Shown one piece after another: positions 16,371 through 24,748 of a stretch of DNA of 64,000 bases; positions within the stretch are counted from its first letter, which is position 1, and every line of letters begins with the position of its first letter. Below the pieces are notes generated by a model. That model searched no databases. It saw nothing but the letters and a program-made list of their open reading frames with translations, and was not told where the DNA came from. Location of the stretch: assembly GCF_027912675.1 (NCBI RefSeq), contig NZ_CP115757.1, positions 1,736,001-1,800,000 of the forward strand. The letters run 5' to 3'. This DNA comes from Paracoccus sp. SCSIO 75233 (GTDB lineage Bacteria > Pseudomonadota > Alphaproteobacteria > Rhodobacterales > Rhodobacteraceae). The translations under genes were made by a program, and so were the position numbers.

Positions 16371-17236
16371 GCCTCCGGGTCGTATGCCTCGGGGTCGCGG
16401 CAGCGCCGCCCTGCGGAACCGGTATCAGTTGGCGGGGCACAGGGCGGTCCGAGCGCACCTCCACCGTTCAGCGCGGCCCGATAGGCCAAGAGCGCCAGAG
16501 TCCCGACCGGCGGGCGGCTGGGTGCACCGTTGCGCATCTGGCCGCTGCCGGTCTCTGCGCAGAGAATGGCGGTAGTGCCGGGCGGAGCGGGTGGAGGTTC
16601 GGCATCCACCTCGGACTCAAGCTGATCTGCCGTTGCAACAGGCGCGGTGCTCTCATCTTTCTGAGACCACATATCCTTTAACACTAAAGTGCCGGGAACT
16701 TTCTTCCCGGTAGGCTTTTTCGGCTTCGGCGTGTCGCTCTTGATGACAGTGGACTCGCCAACCTGTGCAGCGGCCCAGCGGCCGAGACTGGCCAGATCGT
16801 CGCGCAGGGATTTCGGCAGGTGATAGCCCAGCGCTTCCATCTGCTCGACGATGAATTGCAGGCAGCCCGCTCTGAACTCCGTGGCCAGCCCCTTGCCTTT
16901 GTCGCCAAGCCTGCCGCCCTTGGCATAGCGCGCCACAGCGACGATGCCGACCTCCTTGAGGCGGGTGATCGCCTTGGACACGGTTCGCTGGCTATAGCCT
17001 GTCTGCTTCGCCAGCATGGCGCGGGTCGGGCGATAGTGGCGCTCTTTCCGAACACAGGCGCATAGGTTCTGCCGGATCATCTTGGCGAGGATCGCAGCTT
17101 CTCCACGGGTCAACTGACCGCCGGGCTGGCGATCAGTGATGGTGCGAAGTGCAGACTCTACGGCTCGGGCCTGCCCAAACATCGCCTTGCGGCGCTCGAT
17201 CTCATCAGAGCGGCGGCGAAGCGCCTTATCGCTCAT
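16361..17236 (-). CDS. Replication-type winged-helix protein of the element
   Basis: From MSDKALRRRSDEIERRK at 17236 the product has 291 residues; an in-frame ATG at 17272 would overlap the upstream gene. The N-terminal half has a winged helix: LTRGEAAILAKMIRQNLC, then YRPTRAMLAKQTGYSQRTVS and KAITRLKEVGIV (about 50-110), as in plasmid and phage replication or helix-turn-helix proteins. The C-terminal half is Pro/Ala/Gly-rich and probably disordered. It likely binds the element's origin or acts as a regulator; no ATPase motif is present. Confidence 0.65.
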   Translation of the reverse strand: MSDKALRRRSDEIERRKAMFGQARAVESALRTITDRQPGGQLTRGEAAILAKMIRQNLCACVRKERHYRPTRAMLAKQTGYSQRTVSKAITRLKEVGIVAVARYAKGGRLGDKGKGLATEFRAGCLQFIVEQMEALGYHLPKSLRDDLASLGRWAAAQVGESTVIKSDTPKPKKPTGKKVPGTLVLKDMWSQKDESTAPVATADQLESEVDAEPPPAPPGTTAILCAETGSGQMRNGAPSRPPVGTLALLAYRAALNGGGALGPPCAPPTDTGSAGRRCRDPEAYDPEAWR

Positions 17237-17252
17237 TGTGCAGGGAAGATGA

Positions 17253-17489
17253 TCAACCGGCATCGATAACATCGAAATCGCCCTCCCCGTTGCTCTTGTG
17301 CTGATAGAGCTCGGACACCATGCGTTGCATCAGCGCGTGCTGCTTCGGTGAAGGCGTCCAGTGCCGGCGCTTAGCCTGCTTGGCTATCGAAGCCGCGAAG
17401 CTGCGAGCCCATACGGTCGAGGCCATCCGGCAGACGGTTGGCCAGGACCACAGCAATTCTTCCACTGGGCGAAGGGTGGCGGTGCTCAT
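17253..17489 (-). CDS. Small hypothetical protein
   Basis: The 78-residue product starts MSTATLRPVEELLWSWPTVC at 17489 and includes FAASIAKQAKRRHWTPSPKQ and MVSELYQHKSNGEGDFDVID. The basic middle could bind nucleic acid, but I see no named domain. Its ATG overlaps the stop of the preceding gene (ATGA), and the replication-type gene follows 16 bp later, so it belongs to the element's early operon. Confidence 0.6.
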   Translation of the reverse strand: MSTATLRPVEELLWSWPTVCRMASTVWARSFAASIAKQAKRRHWTPSPKQHALMQRMVSELYQHKSNGEGDFDVIDAG

Positions 17490-17794
17490 GCTGCTGCCCT
17501 CCGCGTATCAACCCTCGCGAGGAAAGCTGCTTGATCCGCTTCGCTCAGATGCTGCCAGCAGGCCCAGAGATATGCCTTCTTCTCATTCCGGCTGGCCCAT
17601 GATGCCCAGGTATCTGCCTCGTCCAAGTAGCCCATCAGCGGCGGGATCGGCGGGCCGGCGCGATAGTGATCGGCGGCGATTTCCAGCATTGGCAGCCGAT
17701 CTTCGCGCGGCAAACCTTCAACTGCATCAACAAAGGCTATTGCGCAGGCTGGCAGGAATGCGCTACCTTCATTCTTGCAAAATTTGTACTGCAC
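17486..17794 (-). CDS. Hypothetical protein at the right end of the element, start uncertain
   Basis: The frame stays open past attR to 18016, but that upstream part is the antisense of the tRNA end (it reads DLNSRPLPYQ, a familiar artefact). A GTG at 17794 with GGGGCG seven bases ahead is a reasonable start, giving 102 residues. The product contains AFVDAVEGLPREDRLPMLEI and TWASWASRNEKKAYLWACWQ and ends EADQAAFLARVDTRRAAA. No domain is recognised. It is coupled to the next gene by an ATGA overlap. Confidence 0.45.
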   Translation of the reverse strand: MQYKFCKNEGSAFLPACAIAFVDAVEGLPREDRLPMLEIAADHYRAGPPIPPLMGYLDEADTWASWASRNEKKAYLWACWQHLSEADQAAFLARVDTRRAAA

Positions 17795-17949
17795 TTTCGC
17801 CCCGGCATCGGTCCCAAACCTGCCGGGGTTTTGCTTTTCTGCATCTCGCACAGAAACCGCACAGTTATCCGTGAACTTCGCCAGAACATCAGTGGTTTTG
17901 GTGGGCTTGGATTTCGCCGATTTGCTGGATGTTTCGGGGGGACCGCTAA

Positions 17950-17995
17950 CTTGGTAAGGGAGAGGTCGAGAGTTCAAATCTCTCCGGCAGCACCA
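17950..17995 (+). repeat. attR: right 46-bp direct repeat
   Basis: These 46 bp are an exact copy of 3590-3635, the 3' half of tRNA-Thr with CCA. They lack the acceptor 5' strand and D arm, so this is not a tRNA gene but the right attachment site left by integration. Confidence 0.93.
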
Positions 17996-18087
17996 GTATT
18001 TCCCGTTTGAAATCAAAGAAGTGCTATAATAGCAGGGTGATATGAGCCTCAGGTGCTACACCGAGGTGCTACACATAGGTCCTGCAA

Positions 18088-18210
18088 ATGCCCCGCCCGC
18101 AGAAACATCCGAAGACCGGAATCTACTATTATCGGCAGCGCGTTCCCGTCGATCTGCATGGTCAACTGGGCAATAAGACCGTGACCCGTTCGTTGCGCAC
18201 GAAAACCTGC
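18088..18210 (+). pseudogene. N-terminal stump of a second tyrosine integrase
   Basis: From the ATG at 18088 the plus strand reads MPRPQKHPKTGIYYYRQRVP, then VDLHGQLGNKTVTRSLRTK, the DUF6538-type N-terminus found on many alphaproteobacterial phage integrases. After about 41 codons the sequence no longer resembles an integrase and the frame ends at 18312. The rest of the gene is absent. It lies 92 bp outside attR and suggests an older or tandem element at the same tRNA. Confidence 0.7.
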
Positions 18211-18343
18211 CGATGGGCTATTGCCACCACAATGCCTGCCCCGACCGCTCTGCAACTTCACGACGTCTCGCGAGGCAATCCACTCTGCGATAATGGGCCT
18301 TGTCCATTCTGAGGCGTCTGACAAAGGCACCACCACTTAACTT

Positions 18344-19858
18344 CTATAGTAATTTTCGCAGCTCAGTCTTGAGAACTTTACCATACGCATTCTTAGGGAG
18401 GTCTTTGAGGCATAGGTAACGTTTCGGGCGCTTGAAACGGGCGATCAGGTTAAGACAATGGCCATCCAGCTCAGCCTCGTTCAGATCTCGACCGTTTTTT
18501 GGCACGATACAAGCGACGACAATCTCTCCCCATTCCGGATCCGGCATTCCGATAACAGAAGCCTCCAAGACAGAAGGATGCAGCAGCAGGGCCTCTTCAA
18601 CTTCTCGCGGGTAGATATTCGTTCCGCCTGAAATGATAACGTCCTTGGAACGATCATGCAGCGTCAGGTAGCCCTGTTCGTCCAAAGCACCCATATCACC
18701 GGTGCGCAACCAACCGTCTTGAATCGCTGCGGCCGTCGCGGCGGGGTCATTCCAGTAACCCTTCATGACAGAGGGCCCTTTGACCGCGACTTCTCCAACC
18801 TCACCAACCGCGAGAGACTGATTTTCTTTCCCGAGAATGGCAATCTGGCAAGTCGCCTGAGAAATGCCTACAGAAACGAGGCGACGGGACCCGTTTTCTG
18901 CAGCCTCCATAGCGCTTTCGTGATCAGCACGGGTCAGAACAGAAATCGTCATCGGCGTTTCACCCTGACCGTAGATCTGGATAAATCTATTGCCAAGCTG
19001 CTGAATAGCATCGCGAATATCTGATAGATACATCGGGCCGCCGCCATATATGATGCTTCGTATGCCATCACCGCGACTTCCCCGTTCACGCGCAACTGAA
19101 ACGAGGCGGCGAACCATCGTCGGTGCGGCAAAGAAACAAAGATCGCCGAGACGGTCCGCAAGATCGAGTATCTCCCGTTCATCGAAGCCGCCTGACGCGG
19201 GAACCACATGTCGCGCGCCGCAGATCATGTAGATAAATTGGTACAAACCCGCCCCATGAGACATTGGTGCCGCATAGACCTTTGCGTCCGTCGATCGGGC
19301 TGCATCCACATCCGCAAAGTAGCTGAGGCACATAGCACGCAGATTTCCGGGTGTCAGCATAACGCCCTTGGGTCGACCGGTCGTGCCCGAGGTGTAGAAC
19401 AGCCAGACCAGATCGTCGCTTCCGGTCGAATATAAAGGCGGCGGCACCCGGTCCAGGGAAAGGTCCGAAAAACCTGATCCGTCCAGATCCACGATCCTGA
19501 CAGACGGTGCTAAAGCGGAAAGCTCATCGACCTGATCGCTGGTTGTAAAGCAAATTTTGGCACTGGCATGATCAAGGATATATGCCGCCTCCTTTCCATG
19601 CAGCTTATAGTTAATCGGCACCGCAACCGCGCCAATACGCCATATTGCCTGCATGATGATGAGGTACTCGACCCTGTTCGCTGCGAATATCGCGACGCGA
19701 TCACCGGCATTTATTCCGGCTTCCTGCAACCCTGCAGCCAGCCGACCTGCACGCGCATTAAACTGCGCATAAGTGGCAACGAGCTCTGCACCGTGGAAAA
19801 GCGCCGCGCGATCTGGCCAGACCCGCGCGGCGCGCTCGAGCCAGTAGGCCGGGTTCAT
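18344..19858 (-). CDS. Acyl-CoA synthetase (AMP-forming)
   Basis: The 504-residue enzyme has the ANL-family core: YTSGTTGRPKG at 155-165, YGQGETPMT, WLRTGDMGALDEQGY, DRSKDVIISGGTNIYPREVE and the C-terminal Lys in NAYGKVLKTEL. It activates a carboxylic acid to its CoA thioester with ATP in the cytosol; the chain type cannot be read. Its ATG overlaps the thiolase stop (ATGA). It is the last gene of a five-gene set starting at the cupin, so it probably activates an intermediate of that pathway. Confidence 0.92.
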   Translation of the reverse strand: MNPAYWLERAARVWPDRAALFHGAELVATYAQFNARAGRLAAGLQEAGINAGDRVAIFAANRVEYLIIMQAIWRIGAVAVPINYKLHGKEAAYILDHASAKICFTTSDQVDELSALAPSVRIVDLDGSGFSDLSLDRVPPPLYSTGSDDLVWLFYTSGTTGRPKGVMLTPGNLRAMCLSYFADVDAARSTDAKVYAAPMSHGAGLYQFIYMICGARHVVPASGGFDEREILDLADRLGDLCFFAAPTMVRRLVSVARERGSRGDGIRSIIYGGGPMYLSDIRDAIQQLGNRFIQIYGQGETPMTISVLTRADHESAMEAAENGSRRLVSVGISQATCQIAILGKENQSLAVGEVGEVAVKGPSVMKGYWNDPAATAAAIQDGWLRTGDMGALDEQGYLTLHDRSKDVIISGGTNIYPREVEEALLLHPSVLEASVIGMPDPEWGEIVVACIVPKNGRDLNEAELDGHCLNLIARFKRPKRYLCLKDLPKNAYGKVLKTELRKLL

Positions 19859-21015
19859 TTTACGGCCTCCAGCAATGAGACGTAGTTCGCCACGGCAGCC
19901 CCGCCCATATTAAAAACACAGGCCAGTTCGGCACCGGGCACCTGCATTTGATCGGCGTTGCCTGTGACTTGCCGCGCGGCCAAAACATGCATTGAAACGC
20001 CGGTTGCGCCGACAGGATGCCCTTTCGCCTTCAGCCCGCCAGAGAGGTTTACCGGCAGCCGCCCTTCGGGCATGACCGTCCCATCGTCAAGCGCTTGCCT
20101 GCCCCTGCCGTCTGGTGCCAAACCCATCGCCTCATAAATCATGAGTTCTGCAATCGTGAAGCAGTCATGCACCTCAGCACATGACAGGTCTGAGACAGTC
20201 ACGCCAGCCAGTTCATATGCGCGTCGAAAAGCCTCTGCGGGGCCACCGAACTCCAGCAAGTTCCGCCTGGACATCGGCATGAAATCATTCACCTGTACAG
20301 CGGCCCTGAAGCCGACTGCGAGCGAATGCTCATTGAGCAGGCTCTCATCAGAAATAACCAGAGCGGCCGCCCCGTCAGAGATCAGTGAGCAATCCGTCAT
20401 CCTGAGCGGCGACGCAATGAGCGGGTTTTTCTCAGATACGGTATCGCAGAATTCAACGGAAAGCGGCTTATGCAGTTGCGCCAGCGGGTTGTTCATGGCG
20501 TTGGCGTGATTCTTGGCAGCAATATGCGCGAGAGTTGTGCTGCAATCACCATGAGCCTGAGAATAGGCCTGTGCGAAGCGGGCAAAGACCTGCGGAAACG
20601 AAGTGCCCGCCTCCTCCCTCTGATAGGCAGCTCCACCAAGCGCCTCGGTAACACCAGCGGTATCCGTCGCCGTCATCTTTTCGACACCAACAACCAGCGC
20701 CCGCTTTATCGTCCCGGCCCTTATGGCGTCACGCGCCGCGAATATGGCTGCCGATCCGGACGCGCAGGCATTCTCGCAGCGGGTTGCTGGAATGAAGCGC
20801 ATTGAAGGGTCAAGGTTGAACACAAGTGACGACGGGAAGGCATCATTTACCATTCCTGCGTTGAAATGGCCGATCCAGACGGCGTCAATGGCATCCGGCG
20901 TTATCCCGGAATGCTTAATTGCCTCGTCGGCAGCGGCCAGGATCAGATCTTCGAGATCACCATCAAAACGCCCGAATTTGGTATGACCCCAGCCAGTAAT
21001 ATACGCTTCACCCAT
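19855..21015 (-). CDS. Thiolase-family protein (acetyl-CoA acetyltransferase-like)
   Basis: The 386-residue product is of the SCP2-like thiolase branch. The nucleophile is Cys84 in ENACASG, then HDCFTIAE near 283 and GHPVGATG near 338. Thiolases cleave 3-ketoacyl-CoA or join acyl-CoA units. GAGAGGTCAA precedes the ATG. It lies between a BKACE gene and an acyl-CoA synthetase; it may cleave the acetoacetyl-type product of the pathway once that is a CoA ester. Confidence 0.9.
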   Translation of the reverse strand: MGEAYITGWGHTKFGRFDGDLEDLILAAADEAIKHSGITPDAIDAVWIGHFNAGMVNDAFPSSLVFNLDPSMRFIPATRCENACASGSAAIFAARDAIRAGTIKRALVVGVEKMTATDTAGVTEALGGAAYQREEAGTSFPQVFARFAQAYSQAHGDCSTTLAHIAAKNHANAMNNPLAQLHKPLSVEFCDTVSEKNPLIASPLRMTDCSLISDGAAALVISDESLLNEHSLAVGFRAAVQVNDFMPMSRRNLLEFGGPAEAFRRAYELAGVTVSDLSCAEVHDCFTIAELMIYEAMGLAPDGRGRQALDDGTVMPEGRLPVNLSGGLKAKGHPVGATGVSMHVLAARQVTGNADQMQVPGAELACVFNMGGAAVANYVSLLEAVK

Positions 21016-21029
21016 TTGACCTCTCCAAA

Positions 21030-21917
21030 TCAGTTTATCTTTTTTATCCCAAGTATTGCGCGCGCTTCAGCCGGGGTAGCAGGCCTTCCCCCAGCTTCCG
21101 AAATCGTTTTGACCGCAGTCTTTAACAGCTCACCATTTGACACGGGCGATCCGTTTCCGTCAGTCAGGCAGTCCTCCAGCCCCGCACGCACATGCCCTCC
21201 ACCGATGACAGTCTCACGCATTACCCAGATATTATCATCGCCTGCCGCGAAAGCCGCCCATGCCAGCCCTGCCGGGATGCGTTCCCGCATGGCAGAAAAG
21301 GCTGAATGCGTCGCCGGGGCGCCACCATAGGCCGTACCGAGACAAAGCTGGACGAATGGCCGATCAGGGAAACACCCTTCCTCAATCAGTTTTCGTGCTG
21401 TCTCCAAATGCCCAAAATCAAAGCACTCCACTTCGGCGACGATGCCCGCTTCGGAATAAAGGCGGGCCATCTCGCGCAGATCAGATGGGCGGGCTACATG
21501 AATGGCTTCGTCAATTGCGAAGGTCCCGAAATCTATCGTGCCGATCTCTGGGCGCTCAGTTAGAATATGCGCAGCACGTCCCGCTGGCGGCCGCAGCGTC
21601 GACTTCGAAGAAAACTGAAAGCTTCGAGAGTCATCGAGATACAGAAAGCCATCCATTGACGCACTGAGATTCAGCAGAATGTCTGTTTCGTCCTCACGAA
21701 TAAGGCGAACAATTTCAGCCCAAATCTCCGGCGAATTACATGGTACACCGGTGCTCGGATTTCGGGCGTGGATATGCAGCACCGCGGCGCCCAGCCGAGC
21801 CGCATCCTTCGCCGCGGCTGCAATCGCTGACGGACTAATTGGCAGGCTGGAATTGATTGACGCTGCATCGGGCCGTCCACCGTTGATACAAGCGGTCAAG
21901 ATAACGGGCCGGGTCAC
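21030..21917 (-). CDS. Beta-keto acid cleavage enzyme (BKACE, DUF849)
   Basis: The 295-residue product starts at a GTG (21917) that overlaps the aldolase stop as GTGA. Family marks are ILTACINGG at the start, the metal-binding HIHAR near residue 49, and GGGHVRAGLEDC near 237. BKACE enzymes use zinc and acetyl-CoA to convert a beta-keto acid to acetoacetate plus a new acyl-CoA; the 3-keto-5-aminohexanoate enzyme is the founder. Substrates vary widely and cannot be told here. Confidence 0.9.
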   Translation of the reverse strand: MTRPVILTACINGGRPDAASINSSLPISPSAIAAAAKDAARLGAAVLHIHARNPSTGVPCNSPEIWAEIVRLIREDETDILLNLSASMDGFLYLDDSRSFQFSSKSTLRPPAGRAAHILTERPEIGTIDFGTFAIDEAIHVARPSDLREMARLYSEAGIVAEVECFDFGHLETARKLIEEGCFPDRPFVQLCLGTAYGGAPATHSAFSAMRERIPAGLAWAAFAAGDDNIWVMRETVIGGGHVRAGLEDCLTDGNGSPVSNGELLKTAVKTISEAGGRPATPAEARAILGIKKIN

Positions 21918-22696
21918 TCGGTCCTCTCCCTGACACGTGTTACGGCATCGTCCGCAGCTTTTTGAAGAAACATGGCATCCTGCATAAGCCCGATGAAACG
22001 ATATCCTTTCGCCGCATAGTCAATCGCATGCTCTGTGCTCGCGGCGAATATCCCCGACAGCTTTCCGGCGGCCCCTGCCCGTTCAGCAACCCTAGTAAGT
22101 GCGGCATCCACCTTTGGGCTGCTGAGTGAGCTACCGTCAGAAAGAGAGACAGACAGATCGACAGGTCCGACAAACACACCGTCAATGCCCGGTACGGATA
22201 GTATTGCCTCAAGGTTGTCGAGCGCCTGTTGCGTTTCGATCATTGCAATCGAGAGATTCAGCTCGTTCGCTTGTTTCAGATATTCCGGTCCGCTCAGACC
22301 CGAAAGCGGGATCGCGCGGCGCGGGCCCCAACTACGCGCACCAAGCGGCGGAAATTTCGTATAGGCGACAAGTTTCTCGGCATCCGTAACGGTGTTCACC
22401 ATTGGACAAACGACCCCTACTGCACCGAAATCCAGAACACGGGAAACCAAACCTCCACAACCGACCGGGACACGAACAAAAACCGGCTTTCCCTCAAGCG
22501 CAGCAGCAGCGACGCAAGCGATAACCGCCGCCTCGTCAAACATTCCATGCTGCATATCCAGAAGCACGGAATCGAGCTTGGTTCGGGCCAGCGCTTCGGT
22601 GACGTTGGGATCAGGAAACTGACAGAAGGCGGTGAGATGGGTTTTGCTTTTCATCAACGAAGAGGAAAAGCCTGCATGAACCGCAGGAAACGGCAT
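21914..22696 (-). CDS. HpcH/HpaI-family class II aldolase
   Basis: The 260-residue product, from MPFPAVHAGFSSSLMKSKTH at 22696 with GAAGGAGAAG ahead, has the HpaI pattern: LLDMQHGMFDEAAV, VFVRVP, GAVGVVCPMVNT, AMIETQQALDN, GVFVGPVDLSVSL. The conserved Glu and Asp bind a divalent metal and the His is catalytic. Such enzymes split 4-hydroxy-2-keto acids to pyruvate and an aldehyde. It follows the cupin gene by one base and overlaps the BKACE gene. Confidence 0.9.
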   Translation of the reverse strand: MPFPAVHAGFSSSLMKSKTHLTAFCQFPDPNVTEALARTKLDSVLLDMQHGMFDEAAVIACVAAAALEGKPVFVRVPVGCGGLVSRVLDFGAVGVVCPMVNTVTDAEKLVAYTKFPPLGARSWGPRRAIPLSGLSGPEYLKQANELNLSIAMIETQQALDNLEAILSVPGIDGVFVGPVDLSVSLSDGSSLSSPKVDAALTRVAERAGAAGKLSGIFAASTEHAIDYAAKGYRFIGLMQDAMFLQKAADDAVTRVRERTE

Positions 22697-22697
22697 A

Positions 22698-23093
22698 TCA
22701 CTTCTCCTTCTGCGGGAAGTCTTCTGCCTGATGATCAACAATGTTCAGATAGTCTTCACGGATCGGGCAAAAGATATCGAGATTCATCACCACCTCGTCG
22801 GAGATCGGCACACCTCCATGCATAACATCCGGTGGCACGCGCAAAACTTCGCCTGCACCGACTTCGAAGGTCTGGTCACCAACCGTCCATCGCATACGCC
22901 CGGTCAGAACCACTGCGATCTGTTCGAAAGGATGTTTGTGCATGCCAAGGGTCATACCGGGTTCAAGCCAGTTCATGACGAGCAACACATCCTCACCTCG
23001 GAAACCTGCCCGACTTACATGCTCGCGCACGTTGAAGCGCGGCAGGTCCTCCCATTTTACCGGCATGCGGAACGGTTCAGTTTGATCTGTCAT
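22698..23093 (-). CDS. Single-domain cupin protein
   Basis: The 131-residue product has both cupin motifs: GMTLGMHKHPFEQIAVVLTGRM (motif 1, metal His-x-His) and GEVLRVPPDVMHGGVPI (motif 2). Such small cupins can be isomerases, dioxygenases or sensors. A very strong ribosome site (GGAGGAGG) precedes the ATG. It opens the cupin-aldolase-BKACE-thiolase-ligase run, so an early step such as isomerisation or decarboxylation is possible. Confidence 0.85.
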   Translation of the reverse strand: MTDQTEPFRMPVKWEDLPRFNVREHVSRAGFRGEDVLLVMNWLEPGMTLGMHKHPFEQIAVVLTGRMRWTVGDQTFEVGAGEVLRVPPDVMHGGVPISDEVVMNLDIFCPIREDYLNIVDHQAEDFPQKEK

Positions 23094-23195
23094 CTAATCC
23101 TCCTCCTCTGTCACAGTTATCGGGTTCGACTAATTTCGCGACTTCGATTGTCTTTCGACTTTCGGCAGACCGTGTAAGACCATCGTCATCCCGGC

Positions 23196-24746
23196 TTATT
23201 CGGGATATCCAAAACCTCCGCCGCCCGGGGTGATCATTGTGATTTCATCATCCGGTCGCATATCCGTCTTTCCTGAAAGCACCACAGATTCGCCATTCAC
23301 CAAAAACTGTCCGGCCCGCCCTGATACGCCTCCATCGAGGCCCTGCGGTGCCTCGTTCAAACGACTGGGAACGGCATTAAGGAGCCACGGCTGATCAGTC
23401 CGCATGCGGAAGCTGACCCGTTGGCCATCTCCGCCCGGTTGTCGACCCGCACCTCCAGACCCCTGGTCCAGTTCTTTGCAGCTAAACACGATAGGATACG
23501 CCGCTTCGAGCACCTCGACCGGGACGGCGGAAACGCCCGTCGGATAGCAGACGGCGGAAATTCCGGGCTTGCCTGCGCGCGCGCCCATTCCCCCGGAATA
23601 GTTGAACATCGACGAAGTGAAAGCTTTTCCGTCTGCGTCCTGTCCCTGAATCTGAACTGTCCAAACCGCGCCGGAGCCTTCGGCTACGACCTTCTCCGGA
23701 ACGACTTGCGACAGAGCATTCAAGATCGGGAAAGGCACATACATTCCCACAACATGCCGCGCATTGACTGGTGAGGGATAGGTCGCGTTGACGATGCAGT
23801 TATCCGGCAGTTTCAGTTTAATCGGTGCCAGAGACCCCGCATTATTCGGCAGATCCGGATTCAGGGTCGAGCGAATAGCGAAGGTTGCATAGGCCTGTGT
23901 ATAGGCCGGAACGACGTTGATGCCGCGTTGACTGCGCTTCGACGAACCTTCGAAATCAATCGTGATTTCGCCAGCCTCATCGTCAATAGTGATCGCGCAT
24001 TTCAGCGTAACCCTGTCGCCCCCCGGCACATCAAAGAACGTTTCCCCGTGAAATGTCCCGCCCGGCAACGCCCGGATCGAGTCTCGCGTCGCGGTTTCGG
24101 ATCGGTTGATTATTTCGTCGGAAAGCAGTTCGATATCGTCCAGACCATAACGGTCGCAAAGAGCATTCAACCTTCGCGATGCAATCATGCCCGACGAGAC
24201 TTGCGCGCCAAGATCACCGAGCAGCGCATCAGGGGTCCGCACGTTCCGGGTGATGACGTCAAACAACGTCTCGTTACGCACGCCCTCATCATATAGTTTC
24301 AGAACCGGTATCCACAGACCTTCTTCGTGAATATCTCGCGCCCCGGAACCGATACCATAACCTCCGATATCGGTATGGTGAATGGTCGAGCCTGCGTAAC
24401 CGATAAGCCTTTCGCCGCGAAAGATCGGGGACAAAACGGTGATGTCAAAGAAATGTCCAGCCGACATCCAAGGATCATTGGTAATGAGAACATCGCCCGG
24501 TTTCAGGCTGCCAGCATCCACATGTTTCAGCATGTTGCTGGCAGCCGATGCGAGCGAATTAATATGTCCCGGTGTGCCGGTGACGGCCTGCGCCACCATG
24601 CGCGCCCGCGCATCAAAAAGACCGTTTGCGAGATCGCCAGCCTCGCGAACGATGGGTGAAAAAGCGATGCGCTGTAACGCACGCGCCTGCTCGGACACGA
24701 TTCCGATCATGTTCGACCACAGGATCTGAAGTTCAACACCATCCAT
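23196..24746 (-). CDS. hyuB: Hydantoinase/oxoprolinase B-type subunit
   Basis: The 516-residue product matches the HyuB family: ILWSNMIGIVSEQARALQRI at the start, PGDVLITNDPWMSAGHFFDI, GYAGSTIHHTDIGG, and a Gly-rich end ITPGGGGFGYPE. With HyuA it forms an ATP-dependent enzyme that opens lactam or hydantoin rings, or acts as a carboxylase on ketones. hyuA lies directly upstream with a 2-bp gap. A 102-bp gap separates it from the cupin gene, so a second promoter is possible there. Confidence 0.92.
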   Translation of the reverse strand: MDGVELQILWSNMIGIVSEQARALQRIAFSPIVREAGDLANGLFDARARMVAQAVTGTPGHINSLASAASNMLKHVDAGSLKPGDVLITNDPWMSAGHFFDITVLSPIFRGERLIGYAGSTIHHTDIGGYGIGSGARDIHEEGLWIPVLKLYDEGVRNETLFDVITRNVRTPDALLGDLGAQVSSGMIASRRLNALCDRYGLDDIELLSDEIINRSETATRDSIRALPGGTFHGETFFDVPGGDRVTLKCAITIDDEAGEITIDFEGSSKRSQRGINVVPAYTQAYATFAIRSTLNPDLPNNAGSLAPIKLKLPDNCIVNATYPSPVNARHVVGMYVPFPILNALSQVVPEKVVAEGSGAVWTVQIQGQDADGKAFTSSMFNYSGGMGARAGKPGISAVCYPTGVSAVPVEVLEAAYPIVFSCKELDQGSGGAGRQPGGDGQRVSFRMRTDQPWLLNAVPSRLNEAPQGLDGGVSGRAGQFLVNGESVVLSGKTDMRPDDEITMITPGGGGFGYPE

Positions 24747-24748
24747 GC

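Noticed and set aside
17950..17995. Possible second tRNA-Thr gene
   Set aside because: Only the 3' half is present; acceptor 5' strand and D arm are missing, so it is attR.
17795..18016. N-terminal extension of the minus-strand frame across attR
   Set aside because: It translates the antisense of the tRNA end (DLNSRPLPYQ), a well-known artefact.
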